Counted from the first letter of the stretch, positions 16,390-25,000 are shown. The stretch: 64,000 nt of DNA from Sphingomonas radiodurans (GCF_020866845.1 NZ_CP086594.1:2700501-2764500); one strand, 5' to 3'. The notes: generated from the sequence alone by a model not told the origin. Numbers and translations: made by a program.

Positions 16390-17889
16390 ATGGCCACCAT
16401 TACCAGCACCACCACGCCGACGCCGACGACCACCAGCGTCACCAAGTCGGCCGCCAGTGCGCTGCTGACGTCGCTGGACACCGGCTCGGGTGTCGATACC
16501 GATGCGCTGGTGACTGGCCTCGTCGAGGCGCAGTTCGCCGCCAAGACCGCTACGCTCACCGCCAAATCGGAAAAGCTCACCACGCAACTGTCGGGTGTTT
16601 CGACCCTGAAGAGCGCGATTAGCGATTTCGCCTCGGCGCTCGAAGCGCTGGTGAAGGGCGGATCGCTCCAGTCACAGCCGGCCAGTTCGAACAACGCTGT
16701 CCTCACCGCCACGGCACTCTCGGGCGCGAAGCTCACTGGCCTCACCGGCAGCATCCGCGTCGATCGCCTCGCCACCGCGCAGACCGCGGTCAGCAACGCC
16801 AGTGTCGCCACGAAGGATACCGTGCTCGGCACCGGCACGCTGACGCTCAAGCTCGGCACCGCCACTTACGACACGGATGGCGCGTGGACGGGCGTGACCG
16901 GCACAGACGCGGATGGCGATGGCGCCGAGGACACGATCTCGATCGACGTCACCACCGGCTCGCTCACCGACATTGCCGCGGCGATCAACGCCAAGAAGGC
17001 CGGCGTCACCGCATCGGTCGTCACCGATGCCGACGGCAAGGCATTCCTGTCGCTCAAAGGCGAGACCGGCACCGCCAAGGCGTTCACGTTGACCGCTGAC
17101 GACCCCGACAGCGCATTGTCGCAGGTGAACGTCGGCCCCGGCGCGAGCGGGATGAACCTGACCAGCACGGCCGGGAATGCCAAGCTGACGGTCGATGGAA
17201 TTCCCGTCGAGCGGGCGAGCAACAGCGTCACCGATCTGGTCGCCGGCGTGAAGCTCGATCTGGTCGGCACCTCGACGACGGCGGTGACGCTGTCGTCCTC
17301 GGCTCCCACCACTGCGCTGACCAATGCGGTCGAGGACGTGGTGTTTACCTACAACACGGTGATGGCGGAGCTGAAGAAGCAGACCGATCCGATCACCGGC
17401 GAGCTACGCGGTGATTCGGGCGCGCAGAACCTGCTGCGCAGCCTGAAGGGGCTGACGACGCGCGACCTGTTGCCCGGCGCTGCGCCCGGCACCCCGCGCA
17501 CGTTGGCGGAACTCGGCGTCAACACGAACCGCGATGGCACGTTATCGGTCAACAGCGACACGCTGACCAAGGTGATCGCGAGCAACCCGGCGGCGCTCGA
17601 GGCGATCTTCTCCAATTCGTCCGACGGATCGGGGCTGATGGCCGCGATGAATTCGGTGAAGCTCAACGCGACGAGCACACTCTATGGCCTTGGCGCATCG
17701 ACCACGCGCTACAATCAGTCGAAGAGCGATCTGACCGATCAGCAGGACAAGATCGCCGAGCAGCGCGAAAAGCTGACGACCCGGATGACTCAGCAATTCG
17801 CCTCGATGAACGCGCGCGTCGCGGCCTATAAATCGACGATGACGTTCATGGAAAACCAGATCAAGCAGTGGACGAACGGCGACAACTGA
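16390..17889 (+). CDS. fliD: Flagellar hook-associated protein 2, filament cap FliD
   Basis: Forms the cap under which flagellin subunits fold at the filament tip. 499 residues. The N-terminal FliD_N domain includes LDTGSGVDTDALVTGLVEAQF and a coiled-coil stretch; the C-terminal domain includes NTVMAELKKQTDPITGELRGDSGAQNLLRSL, ELGVNTNRDGTLSVN and a C-terminal coiled coil (QQDKIAEQREKLTTRMTQQFASMNARVAAYKSTMTFM). A Ca-binding-like stretch DADGDGAEDT lies near residue 175. The N-terminus is Thr-rich (residues 3-16). ATG 16390 is supported by AAGGAAG just upstream. The stop overlaps the fliS start (TGATG). Confidence 0.96.
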   Translation: MATITSTTTPTPTTTSVTKSAASALLTSLDTGSGVDTDALVTGLVEAQFAAKTATLTAKSEKLTTQLSGVSTLKSAISDFASALEALVKGGSLQSQPASSNNAVLTATALSGAKLTGLTGSIRVDRLATAQTAVSNASVATKDTVLGTGTLTLKLGTATYDTDGAWTGVTGTDADGDGAEDTISIDVTTGSLTDIAAAINAKKAGVTASVVTDADGKAFLSLKGETGTAKAFTLTADDPDSALSQVNVGPGASGMNLTSTAGNAKLTVDGIPVERASNSVTDLVAGVKLDLVGTSTTAVTLSSSAPTTALTNAVEDVVFTYNTVMAELKKQTDPITGELRGDSGAQNLLRSLKGLTTRDLLPGAAPGTPRTLAELGVNTNRDGTLSVNSDTLTKVIASNPAALEAIFSNSSDGSGLMAAMNSVKLNATSTLYGLGASTTRYNQSKSDLTDQQDKIAEQREKLTTRMTQQFASMNARVAAYKSTMTFMENQIKQWTNGDN

Positions 17890-18287
17890 TGGCCTATGCG
17901 TCCGCCATGCTGCGCGATCCGGCGCAGACCTATCGCCAGATCGACCTCGCTGGCCGCACCGCGAATGCCGATGGCCCAGCGCTGGTGCAATTGCTGTACG
18001 AGGAGCTTTGCCAGGCGCTGCGCGTCGCGGCCTGGGCGGCCGAGCGCAAGAAGTTCGCTGTTAAGAGCGAGCGCGTGACCCGCGCGACTGCGATCCTTTT
18101 CGCGCTGGAGGCTGGCCTCGATTTCGAAAAGGGCGGCGACGTTTCGGTCACCCTGTCGCGGCTCTACGCCGGCGCGCGTCGCCAGGTGATCGAAGCCAGC
18201 CTGGGACACGACGGCGCTCCGTTCCGCGAGGTCGCTGCGACATTCGAGGAAATCGGCGCCGCCTGGAAAACCGCCCGCGCGGCTTGA
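17889..18287 (+). CDS. fliS: Flagellar export chaperone FliS
   Basis: Cytosolic chaperone that binds the C-terminal D0 helix of flagellin and prevents early polymerisation. 132 residues from ATG 17889, which overlaps the fliD stop; an upstream ATG at 17868 lies inside fliD and is less likely. The family pattern is visible: AYRQ-type opening (DPAQTYRQIDLAG), ALVQLLYEELCQALRVA, then LFALEAGLDFEKGGDVSVTLSRLYAGARRQVIEAS. The protein is predicted to be all-helical. It is coupled to fliD, and a 150-bp palindromic repeat follows 5 bases after the stop, closing the flagellar region. Confidence 0.92.
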   Translation: MAYASAMLRDPAQTYRQIDLAGRTANADGPALVQLLYEELCQALRVAAWAAERKKFAVKSERVTRATAILFALEAGLDFEKGGDVSVTLSRLYAGARRQVIEASLGHDGAPFREVAATFEEIGAAWKTARAA

Positions 18288-18292
18288 ACTCA

Positions 18293-18442
18293 TAAATCCT
18301 CCCTGAGCGAAGCTCGGGGAGGGGGACCATCCGCAAAGCGGATGGTGGAGCGCTGGCCAGGCGTGACGGCCCCACAAACCTACCCCTCCACCACGCCCTG
18401 CGGGCGCGGTCCCCCTCCCCAAGCGAGCTTGGGGAGGATTTA
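18293..18442. repeat. Long imperfect palindrome (family beta) between fliS and the CorA-type gene
   Basis: Arms of about 57 bases run inward from TAAATCCTCCC at 18293 and from its complement ending at 18442. Each arm contains two small hairpins (CTCCC..GGGAG and GGACC..GGTGG types). Where the arms differ, the loops themselves are self-complementary. The element lies between convergent genes and may end both transcripts. Confidence 0.8.
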
Positions 18443-18444
18443 AG

Positions 18445-19395
18445 TTAACGAAACCAGCGCCGCGCCACGAAATACACCGTCACGCCCACCGCGATCAGCA
18501 CGCATAGCCCGACGATCGCGTCGAACGCCCATGGCTCTTTCGCGAACCACAACCCTTCCACGTTCATCCCGTACAGCCCGGTCAGGAACGTCAGCGGCAG
18601 GAACACCATCGCGGCGATTGAGATCACCAGTCCGCGTTGGTCGAGCTGTTCGGCGCGCAGATCGGTTAGCGCTTCGTGCATCAGGCTCGATCGCTCGCGG
18701 ATCGCCTCGAGTTCCTCCGCCATGCGCGCCGCGCGATCAGCCGCGGCGGCAAGATGCGCGCGATCGTCCGGCCCCAGCCAATCGCCGGGCAGCGTCGCGA
18801 GCCGCTCGAGCGCTTGGCGCTGCGGGTTCAAGAAGCGCCGATAGTTGATCGATTCGACGCGGACGCGTGTCACGTTGCGGCGCAGCTCGAATACTCTCGC
18901 GGTATCGAGCTGCTGTTCGCAATCGTCGAGATCGTCGCCGAGATCCGCCACCACCGGGTCGAGATCGGCGGTGATCGCGGTGGCGAAACCGGTGATCAGG
19001 TCGCCGGGATCGCGGATTTGACCCTTCGTGACTTCATGCTCGACCATGTCGGTCGCGAGCAGGTGCTTGCGCGTTACCGAGATGATCTGGCCCTTCTCGG
19101 CCCAGATGCGGACCGAGGCGAGCATGTCCGACGGATCGAGCGGCTCTTCTGTCCGGCCGCGCAGGTTGAGATAGGCGCCGTCGTCGAACGCTTCGCAACG
19201 CGGGCGCGTCTCGTTCGCGGTCAGCGCTTCGACGATATATTCCGACAGCTTGGCCTCGTCGCGCAGCCACGCCTGCGCGTGCTCGGCGGTGGTCGACAGA
19301 TGCACCCACACCATCGCCGCGCCGCAGCCGAGCGCGTCCTTGATCTCGATCTTGCGCGCGGTGTCGCCATCGACGCGATACCCGAAGCCGCTCAC
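18445..19395 (-). CDS. CorA/ZntB-family divalent metal ion transporter
   Basis: Inner-membrane pentameric channel; CorA moves magnesium, and ZntB, the closer relative by length and N-terminus, moves zinc. 316 residues. A large soluble N-terminal domain with a long helical stretch (VRVESINYRRFLNPQRQALERLATLP, then RAARMAEELEAIRERSSLMHEAL) leads to two C-terminal membrane helices, about 256-273 and 292-312. The signature loop YGMN is at residues 275-278, followed by VEGLW. The start ATG at 19395 overlaps the stop of the siroheme-synthase-like gene by 4 bases, so it is the last gene of the argH-lysA operon. The ion cannot be told from sequence alone. Confidence 0.9.
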   Translation of the reverse strand: MSGFGYRVDGDTARKIEIKDALGCGAAMVWVHLSTTAEHAQAWLRDEAKLSEYIVEALTANETRPRCEAFDDGAYLNLRGRTEEPLDPSDMLASVRIWAEKGQIISVTRKHLLATDMVEHEVTKGQIRDPGDLITGFATAITADLDPVVADLGDDLDDCEQQLDTARVFELRRNVTRVRVESINYRRFLNPQRQALERLATLPGDWLGPDDRAHLAAAADRAARMAEELEAIRERSSLMHEALTDLRAEQLDQRGLVISIAAMVFLPLTFLTGLYGMNVEGLWFAKEPWAFDAIVGLCVLIAVGVTVYFVARRWFR

Positions 19396-20249
19396 GCCAT
19401 CCTCACATCGACCGTCAAGCCGGGCAGGGCGGGGAGGGGAGCCGGGCAGGCGATGCGATCCGCGTCGGCGCGCGCACGGTTCAGGATCGTGGGCGGCACA
19501 TCGGCGCCATGCGTCACACGATCGGCGTTGGCGAGCAGGCGGGCCTGGCGGAGCGTGAGGTCGTCGGGGTCGGGGGAGGCGAGCAGCATCGCAACGACCT
19601 CGCCGACCGCACCTTGGTCAGTTTCCGGCGGAAAACCGGGCTCAGCCGCCTCAACGGCGCGCAACGGATCATAAGCGCCGCCCGGCGCGAGCGCCGCGGC
19701 GATCGCTTGCCGGCGCTCTCCCGCGTCGGGATAGCGCGTCCGCCAAGCGGCGCGCGCGGCGTTTAGTCCGTCGGCGAGGCGCCCGAGCCCCGCGGGCAGC
19801 AATGCCTCCAGCCGCTGGCGCAGCGCTGCGGCCAGCCCAGCGGACGCGCCACCCGTTCCGATTGCGACGATTACCGGATCGCGATCGACGATCGCGGGCA
19901 GGGTGAAGTCGCAAAGCTCGGGCCGATCGACGGCGTTGACGAGGATCCCGCGCGCCTTGAGGCGGGCGACCGCGGGCTCGTCGTCGACGACGATCGCGAG
20001 GCGGGGAGAATCGTCGGCCGCATTCCCCCCTCCGTTCGTCCCGAGCGCCTCGCCCGACATCGGTGCCTCGACTTCGCTCGGCACGAACGGTGGTTTTGAC
20101 GGACTCCCCGAACTGAAGTCCTCCGATACCACCACCGCCCCGGCGCGCTCCAGCAAACGCCGCTTGGCCGCCGCCGCCTCGCCGTCGCCCACCAGGATCA
20201 CGGCACGCCCCCGAAGCCGCACGAAAATCGGCAGGCTGTGCAGGCTCAC
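19392..20249 (-). CDS. Siroheme-synthase-like NAD-binding protein with truncated methyltransferase remnant
   Basis: Resembles the CysG/Met8p N-terminal module, which oxidises precorrin-2 and inserts iron to make siroheme. 285 residues from GTG 20249. A Rossmann start (LVGDGEAAAAKRRLLERAGA) and the NAVDRPELCDFTLPAIVDRDP block with the conserved Asp are present, then the dimerisation helices (LLPAGLGRLADGLNAARAAW). The last 65 residues look like the first part of the CysG methyltransferase (SUMT) domain (DPDDLTLRQARLLANAD, then NRARADADRI) with its GxGPG loop lost; the rest is missing. About residues 52-74 come from an in-frame palindromic repeat. It overlaps lysA and the CorA gene by 4 bases each. 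Dehydrogenase function is plausible; methyltransferase function is not. Confidence 0.8.
   Translation of the reverse strand: MSLHSLPIFVRLRGRAVILVGDGEAAAAKRRLLERAGAVVVSEDFSSGSPSKPPFVPSEVEAPMSGEALGTNGGGNAADDSPRLAIVVDDEPAVARLKARGILVNAVDRPELCDFTLPAIVDRDPVIVAIGTGGASAGLAAALRQRLEALLPAGLGRLADGLNAARAAWRTRYPDAGERRQAIAAALAPGGAYDPLRAVEAAEPGFPPETDQGAVGEVVAMLLASPDPDDLTLRQARLLANADRVTHGADVPPTILNRARADADRIACPAPLPALPGLTVDVRMA
20032..20090. repeat. Palindromic repeat (family delta) inside the siroheme-synthase-like gene
   Basis: Arms CCGTTCGTCCCGAGCG and CGCTCGGCACGAACGG face each other. The right arm, read on the minus strand, is identical over 27 bases to the left arm of the element at 47041-47123. The reading frame passes through, adding about 20 residues (PFVPSEVEAPMSGEALGTNG). 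Confidence 0.85.
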
Positions 20250-21502
20250 AGCCAGTCCGGCACGCGCTCGGCGGCGAGGATCGTCTCGGCCGCGATGCGA
20301 TCCGCGACGACGGCATAGCGATCACCATCGACCAGCACTTCGGGCACCAATGGCCGCGAATTGTACGTCGAAGCCATCGTCGCGCCATACGCGCCAGCGG
20401 TGCGGAAGATCGCGAGGTCGCCCGAGCGCACCGCGTCGATCTCGCGATCGCGCGCAAAGGTGTCGCCCGTCTCGCAGACCGGCCCGGCGATGTTCGCCAT
20501 CATCCGTTTGCCGCTCGGGCGCACCGCTTCGAAATCGTGCCACGCATCGTACAGCGCCGGTCGCGCAAGGTCGTTCATCGCCGCGTCGACGATGACATAG
20601 GGGTTGCTGACACCGGGCTTCACCCAGATCACTTCGGTCAGCAGCACGCCGGCGTTGCCCGCGATCACCCGGCCCGGCTCGAACATCAGCGTGACGTTCC
20701 AATCCGCGGTCACCCGCGCGACCATCGCACCGAAATCCGCCGGGGTCGGCGGCATGTCGCCCGCGCGGTAGGTGACGCCAAGCCCGCCGCCGAGATCGAC
20801 GTGGCTGATCGCATGCCCCGCCGCGCGCAATTCGGCGACCAACTCTCCGACTCGCGCGTAAGCGGCTTCGAGTGGTGCGAGATCGAGCAATTGGCTCCCG
20901 ATATGCACCGCTACACCGCGCAAATTGATCCCGCTGAGCTCCGACAAGCGCGCGAAAATCCCTGCGGCTTCACCGATCGGCACGCCGAATTTGTTCTCGC
21001 GCTTGCCGGTCGAGATCTTGGCATGGGTGCCCGCGTCGACGTCGGGATTGACGCGCAGCACTGCCTGCGCCGTTATCCCCTGCGCCGTGGCAAGCTGCGC
21101 CAGGACCGCGCCTTCCTCTTCCAGCTCAATGTTGAACTGGCCGATTCCGGCCTGAAGTCCGCGGCTTAGCTCAGCGCGCGTCTTGCCAACGCCGGAAAAG
21201 ACGATGTCCTTTGCAGCCATTCCCGCCGCCAGCGCCCGCGCCATCTCGCCGCCCGACACGACATCCGCGCCATAACCCTCGCGCGCCAGCACATTCAGCA
21301 CCGCGATGTTCGGATTGGCCTTGATCGCATAAGCAAGATGGACGCCGCCGGCATCTTTCAGACCTTCGCGAAACACCCGCGCATGCCGCCGAAGAGTAGC
21401 GGTAGAATAGACGTAGACCGGCGTGCCGACTTCGGCCGCAATACGGGACAGCGGCACTGCTTCGCAATGAAGCTCGCCGTCAACTAGAGCAAAATGATCC
21501 AT
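20246..21502 (-). CDS. lysA: Diaminopimelate decarboxylase LysA
   Basis: PLP enzyme that converts meso-diaminopimelate to L-lysine, the last step of lysine biosynthesis, in the cytoplasm. 418 residues, normal length. The PLP lysine is K61 in LAYAIKANPN. Other family marks are GADVVSGGEMARAL, the HIGSQ segment, SHVDLGGGLGV, the phosphate-binding EPGR region and the active-site cysteine block GPVCETGD. The C-terminal AYGATMASTYNSRP is typical. It starts 2 bases after the small lipoprotein gene stops; the order argH-lipoprotein-lysA is conserved in many proteobacteria. Confidence 0.98.
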   Translation of the reverse strand: MDHFALVDGELHCEAVPLSRIAAEVGTPVYVYSTATLRRHARVFREGLKDAGGVHLAYAIKANPNIAVLNVLAREGYGADVVSGGEMARALAAGMAAKDIVFSGVGKTRAELSRGLQAGIGQFNIELEEEGAVLAQLATAQGITAQAVLRVNPDVDAGTHAKISTGKRENKFGVPIGEAAGIFARLSELSGINLRGVAVHIGSQLLDLAPLEAAYARVGELVAELRAAGHAISHVDLGGGLGVTYRAGDMPPTPADFGAMVARVTADWNVTLMFEPGRVIAGNAGVLLTEVIWVKPGVSNPYVIVDAAMNDLARPALYDAWHDFEAVRPSGKRMMANIAGPVCETGDTFARDREIDAVRSGDLAIFRTAGAYGATMASTYNSRPLVPEVLVDGDRYAVVADRIAAETILAAERVPDWL

Positions 21503-21504
21503 GA

Positions 21505-21738
21505 TTACCTTGGTGGAAGATCGAATTCGTCGCTGCGACGCTCTTCCGAATTGCGCAGCAGATCGTCGCTACGCGACGGGCGGGCCTGGATCTTCGGCGT
21601 GAGCAGGTCGTTCGGCGTCGGCGTTGCGGTCGCACCATAGGGTGCGGGCGGCAGTTGCTCGCCCGCCGCAGGCTTCATCCCGCGCGCCGCCCCGCAACCG
21701 GCGAGCAGGACGGCGAGGATCAGAATGCTGCGCTTCAT
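21505..21738 (-). CDS. Small lipoprotein between argH and lysA (LptM/YifL-like)
   Basis: 77-residue lipoprotein precursor. The signal peptide is [15 protein letters not shown] with lipobox LAGC at about residues 12-15, so the mature protein would start at Cys15. The rest is hydrophilic and Pro-rich with no known domain. The ATG overlaps the argH stop (ATGA), and lysA follows after 2 bases. In enterobacteria the short lipoprotein at a similar locus (LptM) assists the LPS translocon; here the similarity is in position, size and lipobox only, so the same role is an inference. Confidence 0.75.
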   Translation of the reverse strand: MKRSILILAVLLAGCGAARGMKPAAGEQLPPAPYGATATPTPNDLLTPKIQARPSRSDDLLRNSEERRSDEFDLPPR

Positions 21739-23120
21739 GTCAGGGCCTCGCGTGCTTCGCGGATCGCCGCGCGAACATTGTCAGGCGCGGTGCCGCCGAA
21801 GCTCGTCCGGCTCGCGACCGATGCATCGACCGACAGCACGCCATAAACGCGATCATCAATCCGCGCGTCGATCGCCACGAGGTCATCAATCGGCACTTGA
21901 TCGAGCCGCACGCCGAGCACCTCCGCGCGCGCCACCGCACGCCCGGTAATGTGATGCGCCTCGCGGAACGGAACGCCCGCCTCGCGCACTAGCCAGTCGG
22001 CGAGATCGGTAGCGGTGGCATAGCCGCTCTCAGCGAGCCCGCGCATGCGATCTGTGCGGAAGGTTGCGCTTTCGACCATCCCGGTCATTGCGGCGAGGCA
22101 GAGTCCGAGAAGGTCGTGGCACTCGAACACAGGCGGTTTGTCGTCCTGCATGTCCTTCGAATAGGCCAGCGGCAGCCCCTTCATCGTCACCATCAGGCTG
22201 ACGAGGCAGCCGGTGATCCGCCCGGCATGGCCGCGCACCAGCTCGGCGGCGTCAGGGTTGCGCTTCTGCGGCATGATCGAGCTGCCGGTCGACCATTGAT
22301 CGCTGAGGCTGACGAAGCCGAACGGCTGCGACGCCCAGAGCACGAATTCCTCCGCCAGCCGCGAGAGATGTAGCGCGGTCTGTGCGGCGCAGGTGAGATA
22401 CTCGATCGCGAAGTCGCGGTCCGACACTGCGTCGAGCGAATTGCGCGTCGGCCCGTCGAAGCCCAGCGCCGAGGCGGTCGCGTGGCGATCGACCGGGAAG
22501 CCGGTACCCGCGAGCGCGGCCGAGCCGAGCGGCGACAGGTTCATCCGGTGGCGCGCATCCGCAAAGCGGCTGGTGTCGCGCCGCATCATCTCAACATATG
22601 CCATCAAGTGATGGCCTAGCGTGACGGGCTGCGCGGATTGGAGGTGGGTGAAGCCGGGCATCACGCTCGCGGCATGTTCCTCGGCGCGGATTAGCAATGC
22701 CTGCTGAAAGGCGACGAGCGCTGCCGACGTTTCGTCGATCGCATCGCGCACCCAGAGGCGGAAATCGGTCGCGACCTGATCGTTGCGGCTGCGCGCGGTG
22801 TGGAGGCGGCCAGCCGTCGGCCCTATGGCGTCCGCGAGCCGCGCCTCGGTCTGCATGTGGATGTCTTCGAGCGCGAGATCCTCGGCGACGCCGTTCGCCT
22901 CGTAATGCGCGGCGACCTGCTCCAGCCCCCGCGCGATCGCCTTGGCGTCGTCACCGGCGACAATGCCCTGCTTGGCGAGCATCGCGACATGCGCCTGGCT
23001 GCCGCGAATATCCTGCCGCCACATCCGCTTGTCGAAGGGGATCGAGGCATTTATCTCGCGCATCACCGCCGCCGGCCCTTCGGCGAAGCGGCCGCCCCAC
23101 ATCTGGTTGGAACCGCTCAT
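21735..23120 (-). CDS. argH: Argininosuccinate lyase ArgH
   Basis: Cleaves argininosuccinate to arginine and fumarate, the last step of arginine biosynthesis. 461 residues from ATG 23120 ([16 protein letters not shown]), the standard start for the family; the longer open frame upstream runs antisense through the TlpA-like gene. Conserved blocks include the MWGGRF opening, [28 protein letters not shown] and the family signature [12 protein letters not shown] near residues 279-290. It heads the minus-strand operon argH-lipoprotein-lysA-siroheme-like-corA. Its ATG overlaps the ATG of the divergent TlpA-like gene by two bases (CATG), so its promoter must lie within that gene. Confidence 0.97.
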   Translation of the reverse strand: MSGSNQMWGGRFAEGPAAVMREINASIPFDKRMWRQDIRGSQAHVAMLAKQGIVAGDDAKAIARGLEQVAAHYEANGVAEDLALEDIHMQTEARLADAIGPTAGRLHTARSRNDQVATDFRLWVRDAIDETSAALVAFQQALLIRAEEHAASVMPGFTHLQSAQPVTLGHHLMAYVEMMRRDTSRFADARHRMNLSPLGSAALAGTGFPVDRHATASALGFDGPTRNSLDAVSDRDFAIEYLTCAAQTALHLSRLAEEFVLWASQPFGFVSLSDQWSTGSSIMPQKRNPDAAELVRGHAGRITGCLVSLMVTMKGLPLAYSKDMQDDKPPVFECHDLLGLCLAAMTGMVESATFRTDRMRGLAESGYATATDLADWLVREAGVPFREAHHITGRAVARAEVLGVRLDQVPIDDLVAIDARIDDRVYGVLSVDASVASRTSFGGTAPDNVRAAIREAREALT

Positions 23121-23709
23121 GCCATCGCGCTCGGGAACTGTCTTTCTCCTCGTCGCAACGCTCGCGACCGCGGCTTGCGATAGGCAAACGCCTGCGCCGG
23201 AGCAAGCGAACGTCATCACGGCAGATGAAGTGGCGCCGGACGAGGTCGCGCCACGCGCCGAGGCAGCGGCGCCTGCAGCCGGAGCCGTCGATCGGTCGCA
23301 CAAGGATGAGGCGGCGCCGACGCTGGCCTTCCTCGATCCGGCCGGCAATAAAGTGACCCTGGCGGATTTCCGCGGCCGCCCGGTGCTGCTCAATCTGTGG
23401 GCGACGTGGTGCGCGCCATGCATCAAGGAAATGCCCAGCCTAGACGCCGCGGCTGGCGGCGCGGTCGAAGTGCTCGCCGTGAGCCAGGACATGCAGCGCG
23501 AGAAGGTCGCGCCGTTCTTCGCGGAGCGAAAGCTGACGCACCTGAAGCCCTACGTCGATCCGGAGATGGGGCTCAGCCTGCATTATCGCGTGAACCTGCC
23601 AACGACGATCCTGTTCGACGCGAAGGGACGCGAGCTGTGGCGGGTGAGCGGGGCAATGGATTGGGTCGGGCAAGAAGCGAAGGCACTTATGGCGGAGGCG
23701 ACCTCCTGA
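23119..23709 (+). CDS. TlpA-like thioredoxin-fold lipoprotein
   Basis: Membrane-anchored thiol-disulfide oxidoreductase acting in the periplasm, of the TlpA/ResA type. 196 residues. The signal peptide [20 protein letters not shown] ends in a lipobox (TAAC), so the protein is probably lipidated at Cys20. A Pro/Ala/Glu-rich linker to residue 65 leads to the thioredoxin domain: [28 protein letters not shown], with active-site WCAPC cysteines at about 98 and 101, and the cis-Pro region NLPTTILFD. The start is fixed by the signal peptide; its ATG overlaps that of divergent argH. TlpA relatives serve cytochrome maturation; ccmA-ccmB lie 12 kb away. Confidence 0.9.
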   Translation: MPSRSGTVFLLVATLATAACDRQTPAPEQANVITADEVAPDEVAPRAEAAAPAAGAVDRSHKDEAAPTLAFLDPAGNKVTLADFRGRPVLLNLWATWCAPCIKEMPSLDAAAGGAVEVLAVSQDMQREKVAPFFAERKLTHLKPYVDPEMGLSLHYRVNLPTTILFDAKGRELWRVSGAMDWVGQEAKALMAEATS

Positions 23710-23779
23710 TCCTTCTGAGCGGGTGATCGCAAGGCCGAATTGGTGTACCTTTCGGTGGCGAATCCAAGGGAGCGCGGCC

Positions 23780-24271
23780 GTGATCGGAAGCAGGGGTGCA
23801 GCATGGCTGCTGGGCGTTGGTCTTCTCGCCGCCGGGCCGGCTGAGGCGGAATGGAAGGCGGCCACTCCAACGGTGGCCGCTGCTGCCAAGTCCCCTGAGG
23901 TAGCGGCCGCACTTGCCGCGGTAGAGAAGCTAGACGCAGCCGTGATCTCCAATGATCACGCGGCCTTTGCGGCGCTTCTCACGCCTGATCTCGTGGTCAA
24001 CAATCCGCAGAATTCGATTTCCGATGGTGGGGCTACTGCGCGGCTGAACGCCAGCGGGCGGATCAGCTACGTCAGCTACGATCGAACGCTCGACTATGCG
24101 GGCGTTCGCAACGGCATGGTCGTATTGATGGGCGACGAGCTGGTCGTTGCTCGCCCGCCCAATCCGGCCGCTGGCGTGCCCGTCCGCCGCCGCTTTACCG
24201 ATTTGTGGCGCAAAGACGGTGGCCAATGGCGGCTGGCGCTCCGCCAGGCGACGATCGTTTCCGCCCGCTGA
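23780..24271 (+). CDS. Secreted NTF2-like (DUF4440/SnoaL-type) protein
   Basis: 163 residues from GTG 23780, chosen because AAGGGAG lies about 7 bases upstream and the protein then begins with a signal peptide (MIGSRGAAWLLGVGLLAAGPAEAEW, cleaved near residue 24); an ATG at 23723 would bury it. The mature part shows the NTF2-fold DUF4440 pattern: a helix with VAAALAAVEKLDAAVISNDHAAFAALLTPDLVVNNP, strand-rich middle, and the closing strands RRFTDLWRKDGGQWRLALRQATIV. Members range from enzymes to binding proteins, so no substrate can be named. It is followed by convergent carbonic anhydrase and shares no operon partner beyond the TlpA-like gene 70 bases upstream. Confidence 0.75.
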   Translation: MIGSRGAAWLLGVGLLAAGPAEAEWKAATPTVAAAAKSPEVAAALAAVEKLDAAVISNDHAAFAALLTPDLVVNNPQNSISDGGATARLNASGRISYVSYDRTLDYAGVRNGMVVLMGDELVVARPPNPAAGVPVRRRFTDLWRKDGGQWRLALRQATIVSAR

Positions 24272-24322
24272 CAGCGGGGTTGCGAAGCCGATTGCTGCAA
24301 CCCATGCTGGCAGCTGGCTGTA

Positions 24323-25000
24323 TCAGCCCGATATTGGTGGAGCCGCTGCGATCTCGTCGTTGGTGAGCAACACGCGACGCGGATGAGGTACTTCCTCCAG
24401 CGTCGTATCGCGGTCGATCTCCATCAGCGGTTTGATGCGGCCGTCACGAATGTCGTAAACCCAGCCGTGCAGCCAGAGATCCTGCTTCTTCGCGAACGCG
24501 TCCTGTACGGTCGCGGTACGTGCTAGATTGACGAGCTGGTCGCGTACGTTGAACTCGACGAAGCGATTGGCCTTGGCTTCCGGCGTCGGCTGGCTTCCCA
24601 GTTCTTCCCAATGAGCTTCGGCGACGTTTCGAGCGGTCTGAAGCCATTCATCCACCGGCCCCGTCGTGCCGCCGTCAAGCGCTGCCTTGATCCCGCCGCA
24701 GCCGTAATGGCCGCACACGATCAGATGCTTCACCCCGAGCACGGTCACGGCATATTGCAGAACCGACATGAGGTTCAGGTCATCAGCGCTAACCAAATTG
24801 GCGATGTTTCGATGGAGAAACATGCCGCCCGACGGCGACATCGTCATCTGTTCCGGGCTGACGCGGCTGTCGGAGCAGCCAATCCACAAGAATTCGGGGT
24901 TCTGGCCGTGCGCCTGGCGTTCAAAGAAGTCGGGCTTTTCTTCGACAAGCTCGATCGCCCAGGCACGATTAGCGAGTAGCAACTGCTTGTAATTTTTCAT
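24323..25000 (-). CDS. Beta-class carbonic anhydrase
   Basis: Zinc enzyme that interconverts CO2 and bicarbonate in the cytoplasm. 225 residues, as usual for the Can type. Zinc ligands and the Asp-Arg dyad are intact: GCSDSRV gives Cys42, Asp44 and Arg46; CGHYGCGG gives His98 and Cys101. Further family blocks are FLHRNIANLV and VRDQLVNLARTATVQDAF. Its ATG overlaps the stop of the SulP transporter gene (ATGA), so both are made from one transcript. That pairing suggests that bicarbonate brought in by SulP is equilibrated with CO2, or the reverse. Confidence 0.97.
   Translation of the reverse strand: MKNYKQLLLANRAWAIELVEEKPDFFERQAHGQNPEFLWIGCSDSRVSPEQMTMSPSGGMFLHRNIANLVSADDLNLMSVLQYAVTVLGVKHLIVCGHYGCGGIKAALDGGTTGPVDEWLQTARNVAEAHWEELGSQPTPEAKANRFVEFNVRDQLVNLARTATVQDAFAKKQDLWLHGWVYDIRDGRIKPLMEIDRDTTLEEVPHPRRVLLTNDEIAAAPPISG

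Noticed and set aside
21735..23492. Longer ArgH of 585 residues
   Set aside because: The additional N-terminal part is antisense to the TlpA-like gene; ArgH family length and start fit ATG 23120.
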